NCBI RefSeq assembly: GCF_900103285.1
Contig: NZ_FNGS01000011.1
Coordinates: 62,001 to 126,000, forward strand
DNA from: Siphonobacter aquaeclarae
GTDB lineage: Bacteria; Bacteroidota; Bacteroidia; Cytophagales; Spirosomataceae
Direction of reading: 5' to 3'
Length of the DNA stretch: 64,000 bases
Of the stretch, positions 1-8,439 are shown in pieces. The position numbers were made by a program, and so were the translations under genes. The notes under the pieces were generated by a model that had not been told where the DNA came from, did no database searches, and was given only the letters and a program-made list of their open reading frames with translations. Within the stretch, counting starts at the first letter, position 1; every line of letters begins with the position of its first letter.

Positions 1-344
1 AAGGGCTACCCTATATCAACGGCTGCCGGAACGTTTCGGTTTTGCCGGCGGCCCAAAATTAGTTGACAATTCGCAAAGATGGCAATCAAAAAACGCATAA
101 CTGCCCTCGAAACAACTACCAAATACCTATTAACCTGCTGGTTTTCAGTGGGTTTATTTTAAATATTTTATTAATGTTATTTTTTGTTAACGGTCAAAAA
201 AAGTTAGCCGGCCTGCATTTTCCTGAATAAAAAAAGAAGTACAGCGCGGAATTCTGCCGGAATGAACTGACAGATTGACATCCGGGCGGGCAGAGGAATG
301 GAGTTTTTCGGTAAACTCTCCAGACGATTCTTACTGCATCACCC
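1..344. other. Leading intergenic region upstream of htpG
   Basis: No convincing gene lies here; the short frames have no recognisable protein. The stretch around 120-200 is A+T-rich and would suit a promoter. A near match to the Bacteroidota -7 element (TAnnTTTG) occurs around 180-188, but its spacing is one base too long, so I do not call a promoter. A small AACC-TGCT-GGTT hairpin sits near 136-147. No RNA gene was recognised. Confidence 0.5.
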
Positions 345-2162
345 ATGGAAAGCACCACTTTCAACGAAAAAGGCAACATCTCGATTCACACCGAGAACAT
401 TTTCCCGATCATCAAGAAATTTCTCTATTCCGACCATGAGATTTTTCTCCGGGAGCTCGTTTCCAATGCCGTTGACGCCACCCAGAAAATCAAGCGCCTC
501 GCCTCCATCGGCGAATACACCGGCGAACTCGGCGACCTGAAAATCAAGGTTTCGGTCGACAAAGACGCCAAAACCATTACCATCAGCGACCGGGGCCTGG
601 GGCTCACCGCTGAGGAGATCAAAAAGTACATCAACCAGATCGCCTTCTCCGGCGCGCTGGAATTTGTCGAGAAATACAAGGACCAGGGCGTCGAACGCGG
701 GGCCATCATCGGCCAGTTCGGGCTCGGGTTTTACTCGGCCTTTATGGTCGCCGAATCGGTCGAAATCATCTCCCGCTCCTACCAGGACGCGCCGGCAGCC
801 CGCTGGGTATGCGACGGCTCGACCGAATTTGAAATCACCGGCGCGGAGAAAGAAGACCGCGGCACGGATATCATCCTGCACGTCGCTCCCGACTCCGAAG
901 AATTCCTCGACTCCTTCCGTCTCAAAAGCATCCTCGAAAAATACGGACGCTTCCTGCCGGTAGAAGTGGAATTCGAAGGCGAAGTGATCAACGAAACCGA
1001 GCCGATCTGGACGAAAAACCCGACCGATCTCACCGACGAAGACTACCTCAGCTTCTACGAAAAGCTGTATCCCTTCTCGGAAAAGCCGCTTTTCTGGATT
1101 CACCTCAACGTCGACTACCCCTTCAACCTGACGGGTATTCTGTACTTCCCCAAAATCAAGAACGAACTGCAGCTCAGCCGGGAGAAGATTCAGCTCTACA
1201 GCCGTCAGGTATTTATTACGGACGAAGTAAAGGATGTCGTTCCCGACTTCCTCATGCTTCTGCACGGAGTGATCGATTCACCGGATATTCCGCTGAACGT
1301 GAGCCGCAGCTTCCTCCAGGCCGACGCCAACGTCAAGAAAATCAACGGGTACATCACCCGGAAAGTCGGCGATAAACTCGTCGAACTCTTCAAGGCAGAT
1401 CGTGCCGCCTACGAAGAGAAATTCGGAGATATCGGCCTGTTTGTGAAATACGGGATGATTTCCGATGAGAAATTCTACGACAAAACCAAAGATATTGTCC
1501 TCCTGAAAAGTGCCGGAGACGCCCCCTACGCTACCCTGGACGAGTACCGGGAGAAAACCCAGGCGACGCAACTGGACAAGGATGACAACCTCGTCTGGCT
1601 GTATACCACCGATGCCGCCAAACAGGATGCCTATATTCAGTCGGCCGTTTCCCGCGGATACGACGTGCTGGTACTCGACACAATTATCGATCCGCACTTC
1701 ATCGGTAAGCTGGAACAAAAACTCGAGAAGACTTCCTTCAAGCGCGTAGACGCCGACAGCCTCGACAAGCTGATCGACAAGGGCGTTACGGTAGAAAGTA
1801 TCCTGACGGACGACGAGAAAAAAACGCTCAAAGAACTGTTCGAAAGTGTAGCCGGACAAGCCTATACGGTTGACGTACAGCCGCTCAGCGCAGATGAACT
1901 GCCCGTGGTACTGACCCAAAACGAATTCATGCGCCGGATGAACGACATGTCGAAAGCCGGCGGGCAACCGTCTTTCTTCGGTAACATGCCGATGTCTTAC
2001 AACCTGATTGTCAACGCCAACCACCCCTCTATTCTCCGCGTGAAAAACGCCGGCGACCAGGGGCTGGCGAAACAACTGGTAGACCTCGCCCTCCTTTCGC
2101 AGGGACTGCTGTCAGGCGCAGGTCTGACGGAGTTTATCAAGCGGACGGTAGCGGGATTGTAA
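345..2162 (+). CDS. htpG: Molecular chaperone HtpG (Hsp90 family)
   Basis: This is the bacterial Hsp90, a cytoplasmic ATP-dependent homodimeric chaperone that remodels client proteins. The N-terminal GHKL ATPase domain is clear: the helix ELVSNAVDATQK near residues 37-48, the DRGLGLT nucleotide-binding motif near 82-88, and the GQFGLGFYSAF lid motif near 123-133. The middle domain and C-terminal dimerisation domain follow, giving 605 residues, close to the usual 600-630. The ATG at 345 opens directly into the conserved N-terminus. The gene is monocistronic, with a strong terminator 15 bases after its stop. No HrcA CIRCE element was seen upstream. Confidence 0.97.
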   Translation: MESTTFNEKGNISIHTENIFPIIKKFLYSDHEIFLRELVSNAVDATQKIKRLASIGEYTGELGDLKIKVSVDKDAKTITISDRGLGLTAEEIKKYINQIAFSGALEFVEKYKDQGVERGAIIGQFGLGFYSAFMVAESVEIISRSYQDAPAARWVCDGSTEFEITGAEKEDRGTDIILHVAPDSEEFLDSFRLKSILEKYGRFLPVEVEFEGEVINETEPIWTKNPTDLTDEDYLSFYEKLYPFSEKPLFWIHLNVDYPFNLTGILYFPKIKNELQLSREKIQLYSRQVFITDEVKDVVPDFLMLLHGVIDSPDIPLNVSRSFLQADANVKKINGYITRKVGDKLVELFKADRAAYEEKFGDIGLFVKYGMISDEKFYDKTKDIVLLKSAGDAPYATLDEYREKTQATQLDKDDNLVWLYTTDAAKQDAYIQSAVSRGYDVLVLDTIIDPHFIGKLEQKLEKTSFKRVDADSLDKLIDKGVTVESILTDDEKKTLKELFESVAGQAYTVDVQPLSADELPVVLTQNEFMRRMNDMSKAGGQPSFFGNMPMSYNLIVNANHPSILRVKNAGDQGLAKQLVDLALLSQGLLSGAGLTEFIKRTVAGL

Positions 2163-2176
2163 GTTTCAAGGGAATG

Positions 2177-2213
2177 AAAAGCCTCCGCTGACGAATCAGC
2201 GGAGGCTTTTTTT
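2177..2213 (+). terminator. Intrinsic terminator, probably bidirectional, after htpG
   Basis: A perfect 15-bp stem (2177-2191 with 2196-2210) closes a CGAA tetraloop. It has an A run on the left and a T run on the right, so it can end transcription in both directions. It lies between the convergent htpG and M56-peptidase genes. Confidence 0.9.
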
Positions 2214-2214
2214 G

Positions 2215-3840
2215 TCAGGGCTTCGTTGCTTTTTTCGGTTCCGGTTTTCGTACTTCTTTGACGGTTACCTTCTCAACGGCCGGGCCGTCCTTCGGTTTCG
2301 CCTTGAATTCGATCACTTCGACTTTCGGCTGTTCCTTCACGATCACCTTTTCAACAACCGTCCCGTCTTTGGGTTTGGCCCTGAATTCTACCACGTCGAC
2401 TTTGGGCCTTTCTTCTACGACTACCTTTTCGACAACTGTGGCCTTCCGGGGCTTCGCCTTAAAGTGGGAAATATCCACTTTGGGAGGATCGAGGGGCCCA
2501 GACTTATCCAACTCTGGTGGCGGAGGCGGCGGCTCCGACGGATCCCGAATGGAAGGCGGCGCTGGCGGAGGAGGCGGTGGCGGGAATTTTCCACGGACAC
2601 ACCAGACGTCCGGGTACCGGTTTTTCTCGACATCATCGTTGAGAAGCAGCCGGTAGACCATTCCGCTCTTCCGGTTGCGACGGTTTTTCCACCCGATGTA
2701 AGCATTGGATTGTTCAATACTTACAAACCTGACTGAAACTTCCGGCTTGTCCGCATACCGGGCAAAATAGGTGTCCCAGCCATCCGGAACGAGGGATTTC
2801 CAGTTTCCGCCCGATGCCTTGACAGACTTTACAAACTTATCGTACTCCCGGTAATTGACGGTATAAGGCATCCACTCGCCTGATTTGACCTCTTCGACCA
2901 CCGGGGCCAGCGGCGCGGGTGGTGGTGGCGGAGGGACTTTCCCCGGAGGAGCCGGCGGTGGCGGGGGAGCTACCGGCGCCTGAGGAGGCGCGGGCGGAGC
3001 CGGTACCTGCTGCGCAAAGAGCATCACGGACGCTGCCGTAAGCGGCAGTACCAGCAAAAACAGCGCTTTTTTCATTGTTTGAGAGGGTTTAGTGAGCAAA
3101 AACTGAATCCGGCTTTTCAACGGTTCTTTCGCAAAGCGGTTCGACAGGGCCGGGCCGGCCGGAACGGCGAGTTTCAGCAGCAGGTGAGCGTACTCTCTGG
3201 TTTCGTATTCGGCAGACATCCGCTCGTCGACTTCGTATTCGTGCAGGTCGGTCAGCGACCGCCCCCACCAGTAGACCACCGGATTCGCCCAGCCAAACGC
3301 CTTGGCGCATTCAATCAGCAGGCGGTCGGCCGAATGCCTGAGGTGGTAATGCAATTGCTCATGGCGCAGTACCTGCTCCTGCTCCCGGGCCGAAAGCAAA
3401 TGATCGTTCAGAAATACGCGGTTGAAAAAGGAAGCCGAGGGAACCGTTTCGCTCCGGAAGACCGTCAGGTCATTCCATTTCGTCCGCTCCCCTTTCCTCA
3501 TCAGGCGGGATACCAGCGCCAGCCGGGTACCGATGCGGAGCAGGAGGATAATCGCCACTGCACCGTAGAGGCGTTCGCCCCATAGCATCCAGTCGATGGG
3601 TTCTTCGGTCACCGACGCAGCGGCGACCGTTACCACCTGAACCTCCTGGGGTTCCTGGTCAAAGGCAACGATCTCCTCCGTCCGCGGCAGTACCGGCAAA
3701 ACGGGAATAACCAGACTCAGCGCCAGCGCAAGCAGCAGGTAGTACCGGTTCCAGGTATGAAAGGATAGCTTTCGCAGCAGCAGCCAGTAAACGGCGTAGA
3801 ATCCGGCGAGAATCAGGGAAGATGTCAGCAGGTAGTGCAT
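2215..3840 (-). CDS. M56 family (BlaR1-like) membrane metallopeptidase with proline-rich repeated tail
   Basis: This is an integral-membrane zinc protease of the BlaR1/MecR1 type, expected to sense a signal and relieve repression by the partner BlaI protein. Transmembrane segments lie near residues 3-22, 34-51 and 91-108. The HExxH zinc motif (HEQLH) is at 160-164, with acidic residues around 201-206 as further ligands. A further membrane segment lies at about 257-276. The region after 277 looks periplasmic. It has two polyproline stretches around an unrecognised domain (about 315-415), then three 26-residue repeats at 454-531 ending in a Lys-rich tail. No penicillin-binding or clear TonB domain is visible. 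It starts 6 bases after the blaI-like gene, so the two form an operon. Confidence 0.88.
   Translation of the reverse strand: MHYLLTSSLILAGFYAVYWLLLRKLSFHTWNRYYLLLALALSLVIPVLPVLPRTEEIVAFDQEPQEVQVVTVAAASVTEEPIDWMLWGERLYGAVAIILLLRIGTRLALVSRLMRKGERTKWNDLTVFRSETVPSASFFNRVFLNDHLLSAREQEQVLRHEQLHYHLRHSADRLLIECAKAFGWANPVVYWWGRSLTDLHEYEVDERMSAEYETREYAHLLLKLAVPAGPALSNRFAKEPLKSRIQFLLTKPSQTMKKALFLLVLPLTAASVMLFAQQVPAPPAPPQAPVAPPPPPAPPGKVPPPPPPAPLAPVVEEVKSGEWMPYTVNYREYDKFVKSVKASGGNWKSLVPDGWDTYFARYADKPEVSVRFVSIEQSNAYIGWKNRRNRKSGMVYRLLLNDDVEKNRYPDVWCVRGKFPPPPPPPAPPSIRDPSEPPPPPPELDKSGPLDPPKVDISHFKAKPRKATVVEKVVVEERPKVDVVEFRAKPKDGTVVEKVIVKEQPKVEVIEFKAKPKDGPAVEKVTVKEVRKPEPKKATKP
2248..2481 (-). repeat. Three 78-bp in-frame tandem repeats in the M56 peptidase gene
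   Basis: Three consecutive 26-codon units encode variants of a KVDVVEFRAKPKDG...VVEKV pattern (residues 454-531). The units align without gaps and end ten residues before the C-terminus. This points to unit duplication, with copy number possibly variable between strains. Confidence 0.85.
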
Positions 3841-3846
3841 GGCGCG

Positions 3847-4203
3847 TCAGTTTCCGTCGATGAGCTTGCGGAGCGCATCGAGCTGTTCGGGAGAAATCTG
3901 TTCTTCCTTGGCCATGAACGACAGCAGGCTGACGGCCGAACTGTCGAAGTACCCGTCGAGCAGGCGTCGCAGCCCGTTTTTCCGGTACTCCTCCTTCGAA
4001 ATGCTGGCGAAGTACTCGTACGTCCGGCCATACGCCTTATACCCCAGGAATCCCTTGTTTTCAAGAATACGTACCACCGACGACACAGTATTGTACGGCG
4101 GCTTTTCCGGCATGCGCTCCACCAGGTCTTTCACGAAAAAAGGCGCATCCAACTCCCAGACGGCCAGCATGATACGCTCTTCGGTTTTGGTTAGTTCTTC
4201 CAT
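3847..4203 (-). CDS. BlaI/MecI/CopY family transcriptional repressor
   Basis: A 118-residue winged-helix repressor. The N-terminus (LTKTEERIMLAVWELDAPF) begins the BlaI DNA-binding domain, and the VSSVVRILENKGFLGYK stretch is the recognition helix and wing. A short C-terminal dimerisation region follows. In BlaI/MecI proteins this linker is cut when the M56 partner is activated. I chose the ATG at 4203, which has a GGAAAA Shine-Dalgarno-like sequence just upstream, over a TTG seven codons earlier. The M56 peptidase follows 6 bases downstream. A palindrome at 4251-4266 may be the operator for autoregulation. Confidence 0.92.
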   Translation of the reverse strand: MEELTKTEERIMLAVWELDAPFFVKDLVERMPEKPPYNTVSSVVRILENKGFLGYKAYGRTYEYFASISKEEYRKNGLRRLLDGYFDSSAVSLLSFMAKEEQISPEQLDALRKLIDGN

Positions 4204-4250
4204 GTTTTCCGATTGATGAATCAAAGGAATAACGGATTTTTCAATTAAAC

Positions 4251-4266
4251 AACTGAAAGTTCAGTT
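4251..4266. promoter_or_regulatory. Palindrome, candidate BlaI-family operator
   Basis: AACTGAAAGTTCAGTT is an AACTGAA/TTCAGTT inverted repeat with a 2-bp centre, inside A+T-rich DNA 48-63 bases upstream of the repressor ATG. BlaI-type repressors bind dyad operators that overlap their own promoters. The half-site here is not the classical TACA type, so the assignment rests on position and symmetry only. Confidence 0.4.
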
Positions 4267-4289
4267 AATTAACTAAAAAATTAATTTTA

Positions 4290-4459
4290 AAGCTTTAAGC
4301 GGTAGGCTTTAGGCTATGGGCAACACAACCGGATCGGTTCGGCGTGCCTACGGCTTAAAGAAAAAACCCGACCGCCTCCGGACGGAGACGGTCGGGTTTT
4401 AAGAGACAGGTACGGCCCCGCTTACAGCCTATAGCTTAAAGCTTACAGCCTAAAGCTTA
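4290..4459. repeat. Intergenic TATAGC/TTAAAGC repeat cluster
   Basis: Several copies of short, partly self-complementary units flank the 4363-4400 hairpin. Examples are AGCTTTAAGC, TAGGCTTTAGGC, CAGCCTATAGCTTAAAGC and CAGCCTAAAGC. Units on the left resemble the reverse complement of those on the right. A closely related cluster occurs near 62255-62560 in this same window. Confidence 0.7.
4363..4400. terminator. Bidirectional hairpin terminator
   Basis: An 18-bp stem (4363-4380 with 4383-4400, one mismatch) runs from an A4 tract to a T4 tract around a GC-rich core. It lies between the end of the M1-peptidase gene and the upstream side of the BlaI-like operon. On the minus strand it would terminate the peptidase transcript. 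Confidence 0.8.
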
Positions 4460-4471
4460 CAACTCCCTAAG

Positions 4472-6379
4472 CTACTTCTCCTGCGCGCCCGGTTCCCAGG
4501 TATTGTCCTTGCGGTTGACGTCGGGAATCGTGATGCCGCTGAGGGTGATTTTTTTGATGGGCTTATCGAATTTTTTCTCGACATCGAAGCTCGTAGCGCC
4601 GGTTTTCCAGATACGGGCGGTTTCGTTGATTTCTTCGCTGGTATCGTCGTTGAAGAGGACAATCAGGCGGAGGGGTACCGGCAGGGAGCCTTTGCGGTCG
4701 ACGCGGATTTTGGTTTTGCCTTTCTTCACTGATACTTCGCCGATACCCAGGTCCGGATAGCCCCGCTCAAAGAACCAGGGTTTCCAGTACCACGACAGGT
4801 CTTCCTTCAGGTAATCGTTGAAAGAGAAAAAGAAGTCGTACGGCATCGGGTGCTTGCCATTCCAGCGGGCCATGTACTCCTGGAGAGTAGCTTTGAACTT
4901 CTCCTGTCCGAGCATGTCGCGAAGGAACGTGTATGCCTGCGACGGGCGCATGTACGTAGCAATGGTATAAGCGTTTCCGGTAAGGAGGTTCGTCGGTACC
5001 ATCATGGGCTGTTCCTGTTCCTTGCCGGCAAACATGTCGAAATACTGGGCGTTACCCTGTTGCGGGATAAACTTCTTGGCTGCTCCCGGGGTATCGAATT
5101 CCATCCAGTTGGGCAGCGTCTGTGCCCAGCCTTCGTCCATCCAGGCGTACTTCCGCTCGTTGATCCCCATGTAGAAGGGGAAGTAGGTATGCGCGATTTC
5201 GTGGGCAGTTACCTCTGCCGCGAAGGTATGCGGGTAAGAGCCATCGTTCACGAACATCGGGAATTCCATCCCGCCGGAGCCGTTGAATACCGTTTCGTTG
5301 GGATACGGGAAAGGTACTCCCGGCAGGTACGTCGAGAAATACTCCACACATTGCTTGGCATACCGCGCCACTTCCGGAAAATCCCGGCTGGTGGGGTGGT
5401 ACACGGCGGCAACACCGGTACGGCGGCCGGTTTTCGCATCCGCCAGCGCACTGGCAGCGTCCCAGAGGTACGTATCCGAGGCAGCAAATACGAAATCGGG
5501 TACGTGCTCCGCTTTGAAAGAATAGGTATGCTTGCCGTCTTTGGCAACGGTAAGGCCGCCTTTTTCACGGTCCTGCTGAGTAACGATACGGATGACCTCG
5601 TCAGACGTCCGCGAACGCTTGTACCGGTCGAGGTACTCCGCTGCCAGGATTTTCTCCGGGTTCTGCCATTCGCCGGTAGCCCAGACGAGGTGCGTGGCAG
5701 GTACGGTGATCTCTACTTCGTAATTGTTGAAATCGTTGTAAAACTCCTTCTGACCGGTGTAATCGAGGCGGTCCCAGCCCTGGAGGTCGTCGAATACGGC
5801 GATCTGCGGATACCAATAGGCCACCATGAAGGACGACTTGAAGTAGGTACCTTCCCGGATGTGGGATTTAGCCGGAATGAGGTAGGTCCATTTGACATCG
5901 AGGGTAAGTTCGTTGCCGGTGGCCAGCCCGCCCTGAATCGGGACAAACATATTGGTGCCGTTCCGTTGGGCACGGGCCCTGGTTCCGTTGACGAGTACTT
6001 CAACGATCTCGACGCCGTCGTCGTTGATATCAGCGGGGTCGATTTCCCGGTCGTCCCGGTTGGCGTCTTTCTTGAAAATATCCGGATAAAGGCGGATAAC
6101 CAGGTTTTGCAGGCGTTCGGGGCTGTTGTTGGTATAAACTACTTTCTCCGAACCGGTGATCCGCCGCGTAGCCGGATCCAGTTCTACCTGAATCTTATAG
6201 TTTGAATGATTCTGCCAGTATTTGGCTCCCGGTTTTCCGTCGGTACTGCGGGTACCGCTTGCATAGGCTTTCTGAATTTCCAGGGGCACCGGCAGGTTTT
6301 GCACATCCTGGCTGAAGGCAGGTCCGAAGATAAGTGCGGCCGCTGCCATCATTCCGGCTTTTCGAAACGAAAATGGCAT
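4472..6379 (-). CDS. M1 family (gluzincin) metallopeptidase, exported
   Basis: A zinc peptidase of the M1 aminopeptidase family, 635 residues from the ATG at 6379. The signal peptide (KAGMMAAAALIFGPAFSQ) lies at residues 7-24. An upstream TTG would add 30 residues ahead of it and is rejected. The zinc site HEIAH is at 393-397 and the third ligand Glu at 416, exactly the HExxH-(18)-E spacing. A GGMEFP motif about 20 residues earlier matches the GxMEN-type substrate loop. It probably trims peptides in the periplasm or outside. It is the last gene of the minus-strand run after the symporter (115-base gap), and its link to mannan use is uncertain. Confidence 0.9.
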   Translation of the reverse strand: MPFSFRKAGMMAAAALIFGPAFSQDVQNLPVPLEIQKAYASGTRSTDGKPGAKYWQNHSNYKIQVELDPATRRITGSEKVVYTNNSPERLQNLVIRLYPDIFKKDANRDDREIDPADINDDGVEIVEVLVNGTRARAQRNGTNMFVPIQGGLATGNELTLDVKWTYLIPAKSHIREGTYFKSSFMVAYWYPQIAVFDDLQGWDRLDYTGQKEFYNDFNNYEVEITVPATHLVWATGEWQNPEKILAAEYLDRYKRSRTSDEVIRIVTQQDREKGGLTVAKDGKHTYSFKAEHVPDFVFAASDTYLWDAASALADAKTGRRTGVAAVYHPTSRDFPEVARYAKQCVEYFSTYLPGVPFPYPNETVFNGSGGMEFPMFVNDGSYPHTFAAEVTAHEIAHTYFPFYMGINERKYAWMDEGWAQTLPNWMEFDTPGAAKKFIPQQGNAQYFDMFAGKEQEQPMMVPTNLLTGNAYTIATYMRPSQAYTFLRDMLGQEKFKATLQEYMARWNGKHPMPYDFFFSFNDYLKEDLSWYWKPWFFERGYPDLGIGEVSVKKGKTKIRVDRKGSLPVPLRLIVLFNDDTSEEINETARIWKTGATSFDVEKKFDKPIKKITLSGITIPDVNRKDNTWEPGAQEK

Positions 6380-6494
6380 GATGAAGTTACTGTTTGGGTG
6401 AAAAACGGACGTAATGTACGGAAGAAAGCGTGTTTGTCCCGATTCGTCGACGGAAATGCCCTTTTGCAAGCCTAAAAACAGATCAGCGGGACGC

Positions 6495-8348
6495 TTACGA
6501 AAATTCCAGTATTTCTTCCTTTTCAGCGGGAAGTTTGTCCCACCAGGTTTTCTTCAATATCAGGCTGCAGGCAAACAGTATTCCGCCCACGACGGCCAGG
6601 TGCCGGTACATACCCGTGATGGCGTACATCGGAAGGAGTGTCAGGCAGCATTGGGCCGCGACGCCGATCGCGACGTTTAATGTATCCCGCCAGGCGCCCC
6701 GGTTGGGCCGGAACCCCGGATCGTCGGCCTGTACCCGCTCACGAACCGGCTTCCAAAAGCCCCAGGGGCGTACGGTCCGGTAAAATTCGTTCAATGTCCG
6801 CTCGTCCGTCGGCGGTGTCAGGAGCGATCCGGCCACGCATCCGATCAGCGACAGCCCGAACAACACCGGAAAAAAATACAGCTCCAGCGTATCCGGAAAT
6901 ACCACCGGCAGAATCAGGGCGGGCACGATTCCGGCGAGCATTCCCCAGAAAAAGCCGCCTGCGTTGAAACGCCACCAGTGCCATTTCAGCACGTTGGCGG
7001 CAACATACCCGCCATATAGGGCTGAGACGATCCATTGCAGGATACTGTTGACATCACGGGCGTAGAAACCCATCCATATTCCGAGTCCCGCCACCAGTAT
7101 GCCGGCTCCGTAATTCATCCAGGCAACCTGCCGGTTGCCGGCGTCCGGCTTCAGGTATTTCAGAAAAATATCGTTTACCAGGTATGCCTGGGCCGCATTG
7201 AGCGTCCCGGCGAAGGTTCCCATAAACGCTGCCAGCAATCCGGCCAGGAGCAGCCCCAGCAACCCCGCCGGTACAAACTGCAGTATGGCGGCAGGGAGTA
7301 TCTTCTCAAAATCAATGCTGTCGCCGGTTTTCAGCCCCAGCTGATCAAAATACAGCAGAGCCAGCACGGCAAAACCCGTTACCATCGCATAGCGGACAGG
7401 CAGCAGCACCACCGACACGAAGCCGCTCATCTTCGCGGCGTCCCGCGGGGAGCGCGCGGAGAGTACCTTCTGCATGTCATAGTTTGGCGCCGGACCGGCC
7501 AGGCTCGCCAGAATGCCCTTGAACGTCATCAGGGCAAAAAATATCCCGAACAGTGAAAAGCCATCGGAGCTGATCTTTTCGTTGACTTCGTCGAAAATAT
7601 CTGTCCAGTCGAGGTCGTGGAGCGTCCACCCGAAAAACGGATCAAACCAGCCATGCGGTACCGGCAGGTAGTGACCCTGCATGTGTACGATGGCAATTCC
7701 GGCGATTACAAACGCGGAAACCGTCATGATCGCATACTTCAGCACATCTCCGACCACGATACTGGTCATGCCCCCCAGAATCGCATAAAACACGGCTACC
7801 GCAGTGAATACGCTTCCGTAGAAGTGCGGAACGTAGGCTGGTTTAACGTCGAACGGCAGGTATTCCGCCACGCTATCATACGGCAGGAAAATCTCCACGA
7901 ATTTCCCCAGTCCGACAAACCCGTACGCCAGAAATCCCAGGCAGCTCAGCAAGGCAAATACCACGACGATCGTATGCGAAGCCGTAACACCCGGACCGGT
8001 TCCGAACCGCGTTCCGATCCACTCCGCGCCGGTCGTAACATTCGAGCGCCGCAGCCAGACCGACAGGTACATCATCATGAAAACCTGGTTGAACACCGGC
8101 CACAGCCACGGTATCCACAGGCTTTTGAAGCCGTAGACAAACGCCAGGGATACCATCCACATTGTACCCGAGATGTCGAACATATCCGAAGCGTTCGACA
8201 GCCCGAGCAGGTACCAGGGCAGTTTCTTCCCACCCAGCAGGTAGGCTTCCTTGTCCTGCGAGGCACGTTTTTTCAGTACCAGACCCAGTACTATAACCGC
8301 CAGCAAGTAGGTAACGACGATACCAACGTCGAGGGCAGACAGCTTCAT
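6495..8348 (-). CDS. Sodium:solute symporter (SSS family)
   Basis: An inner-membrane Na+-coupled transporter of 617 residues. Many hydrophobic helices are evident, starting at residues 6-25 (DVGIVVTYLLAVIVLGLVL). The family pattern GGKKLPWYLLGLSNASDMFD near 38-57 is typical of SSS transporters. I chose the ATG at 8348; an upstream TTG would add 20 charged residues. It lies 91 bases downstream of the GH26 mannanase gene on the same strand. It therefore plausibly imports mannose or mannobiose released by that enzyme, but the substrate cannot be read from the sequence. The closest characterised relatives transport sugars or inositol. Confidence 0.88.
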   Translation of the reverse strand: MKLSALDVGIVVTYLLAVIVLGLVLKKRASQDKEAYLLGGKKLPWYLLGLSNASDMFDISGTMWMVSLAFVYGFKSLWIPWLWPVFNQVFMMMYLSVWLRRSNVTTGAEWIGTRFGTGPGVTASHTIVVVFALLSCLGFLAYGFVGLGKFVEIFLPYDSVAEYLPFDVKPAYVPHFYGSVFTAVAVFYAILGGMTSIVVGDVLKYAIMTVSAFVIAGIAIVHMQGHYLPVPHGWFDPFFGWTLHDLDWTDIFDEVNEKISSDGFSLFGIFFALMTFKGILASLAGPAPNYDMQKVLSARSPRDAAKMSGFVSVVLLPVRYAMVTGFAVLALLYFDQLGLKTGDSIDFEKILPAAILQFVPAGLLGLLLAGLLAAFMGTFAGTLNAAQAYLVNDIFLKYLKPDAGNRQVAWMNYGAGILVAGLGIWMGFYARDVNSILQWIVSALYGGYVAANVLKWHWWRFNAGGFFWGMLAGIVPALILPVVFPDTLELYFFPVLFGLSLIGCVAGSLLTPPTDERTLNEFYRTVRPWGFWKPVRERVQADDPGFRPNRGAWRDTLNVAIGVAAQCCLTLLPMYAITGMYRHLAVVGGILFACSLILKKTWWDKLPAEKEEILEFS

Positions 8349-8439
8349 TTTTGCTTCGTTGATCCCGTTGACGGCCAGGGCCGTCCAACGAAACGCGAAG
8401 TTCCGCAAAAATTACGTGTCTATCCTACACTTATCGACA

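Noticed and set aside
339-1265. 308-codon minus-strand frame over htpG
   Set aside because: Antisense shadow of a highly conserved coding region with strong codon bias; no recognisable protein.
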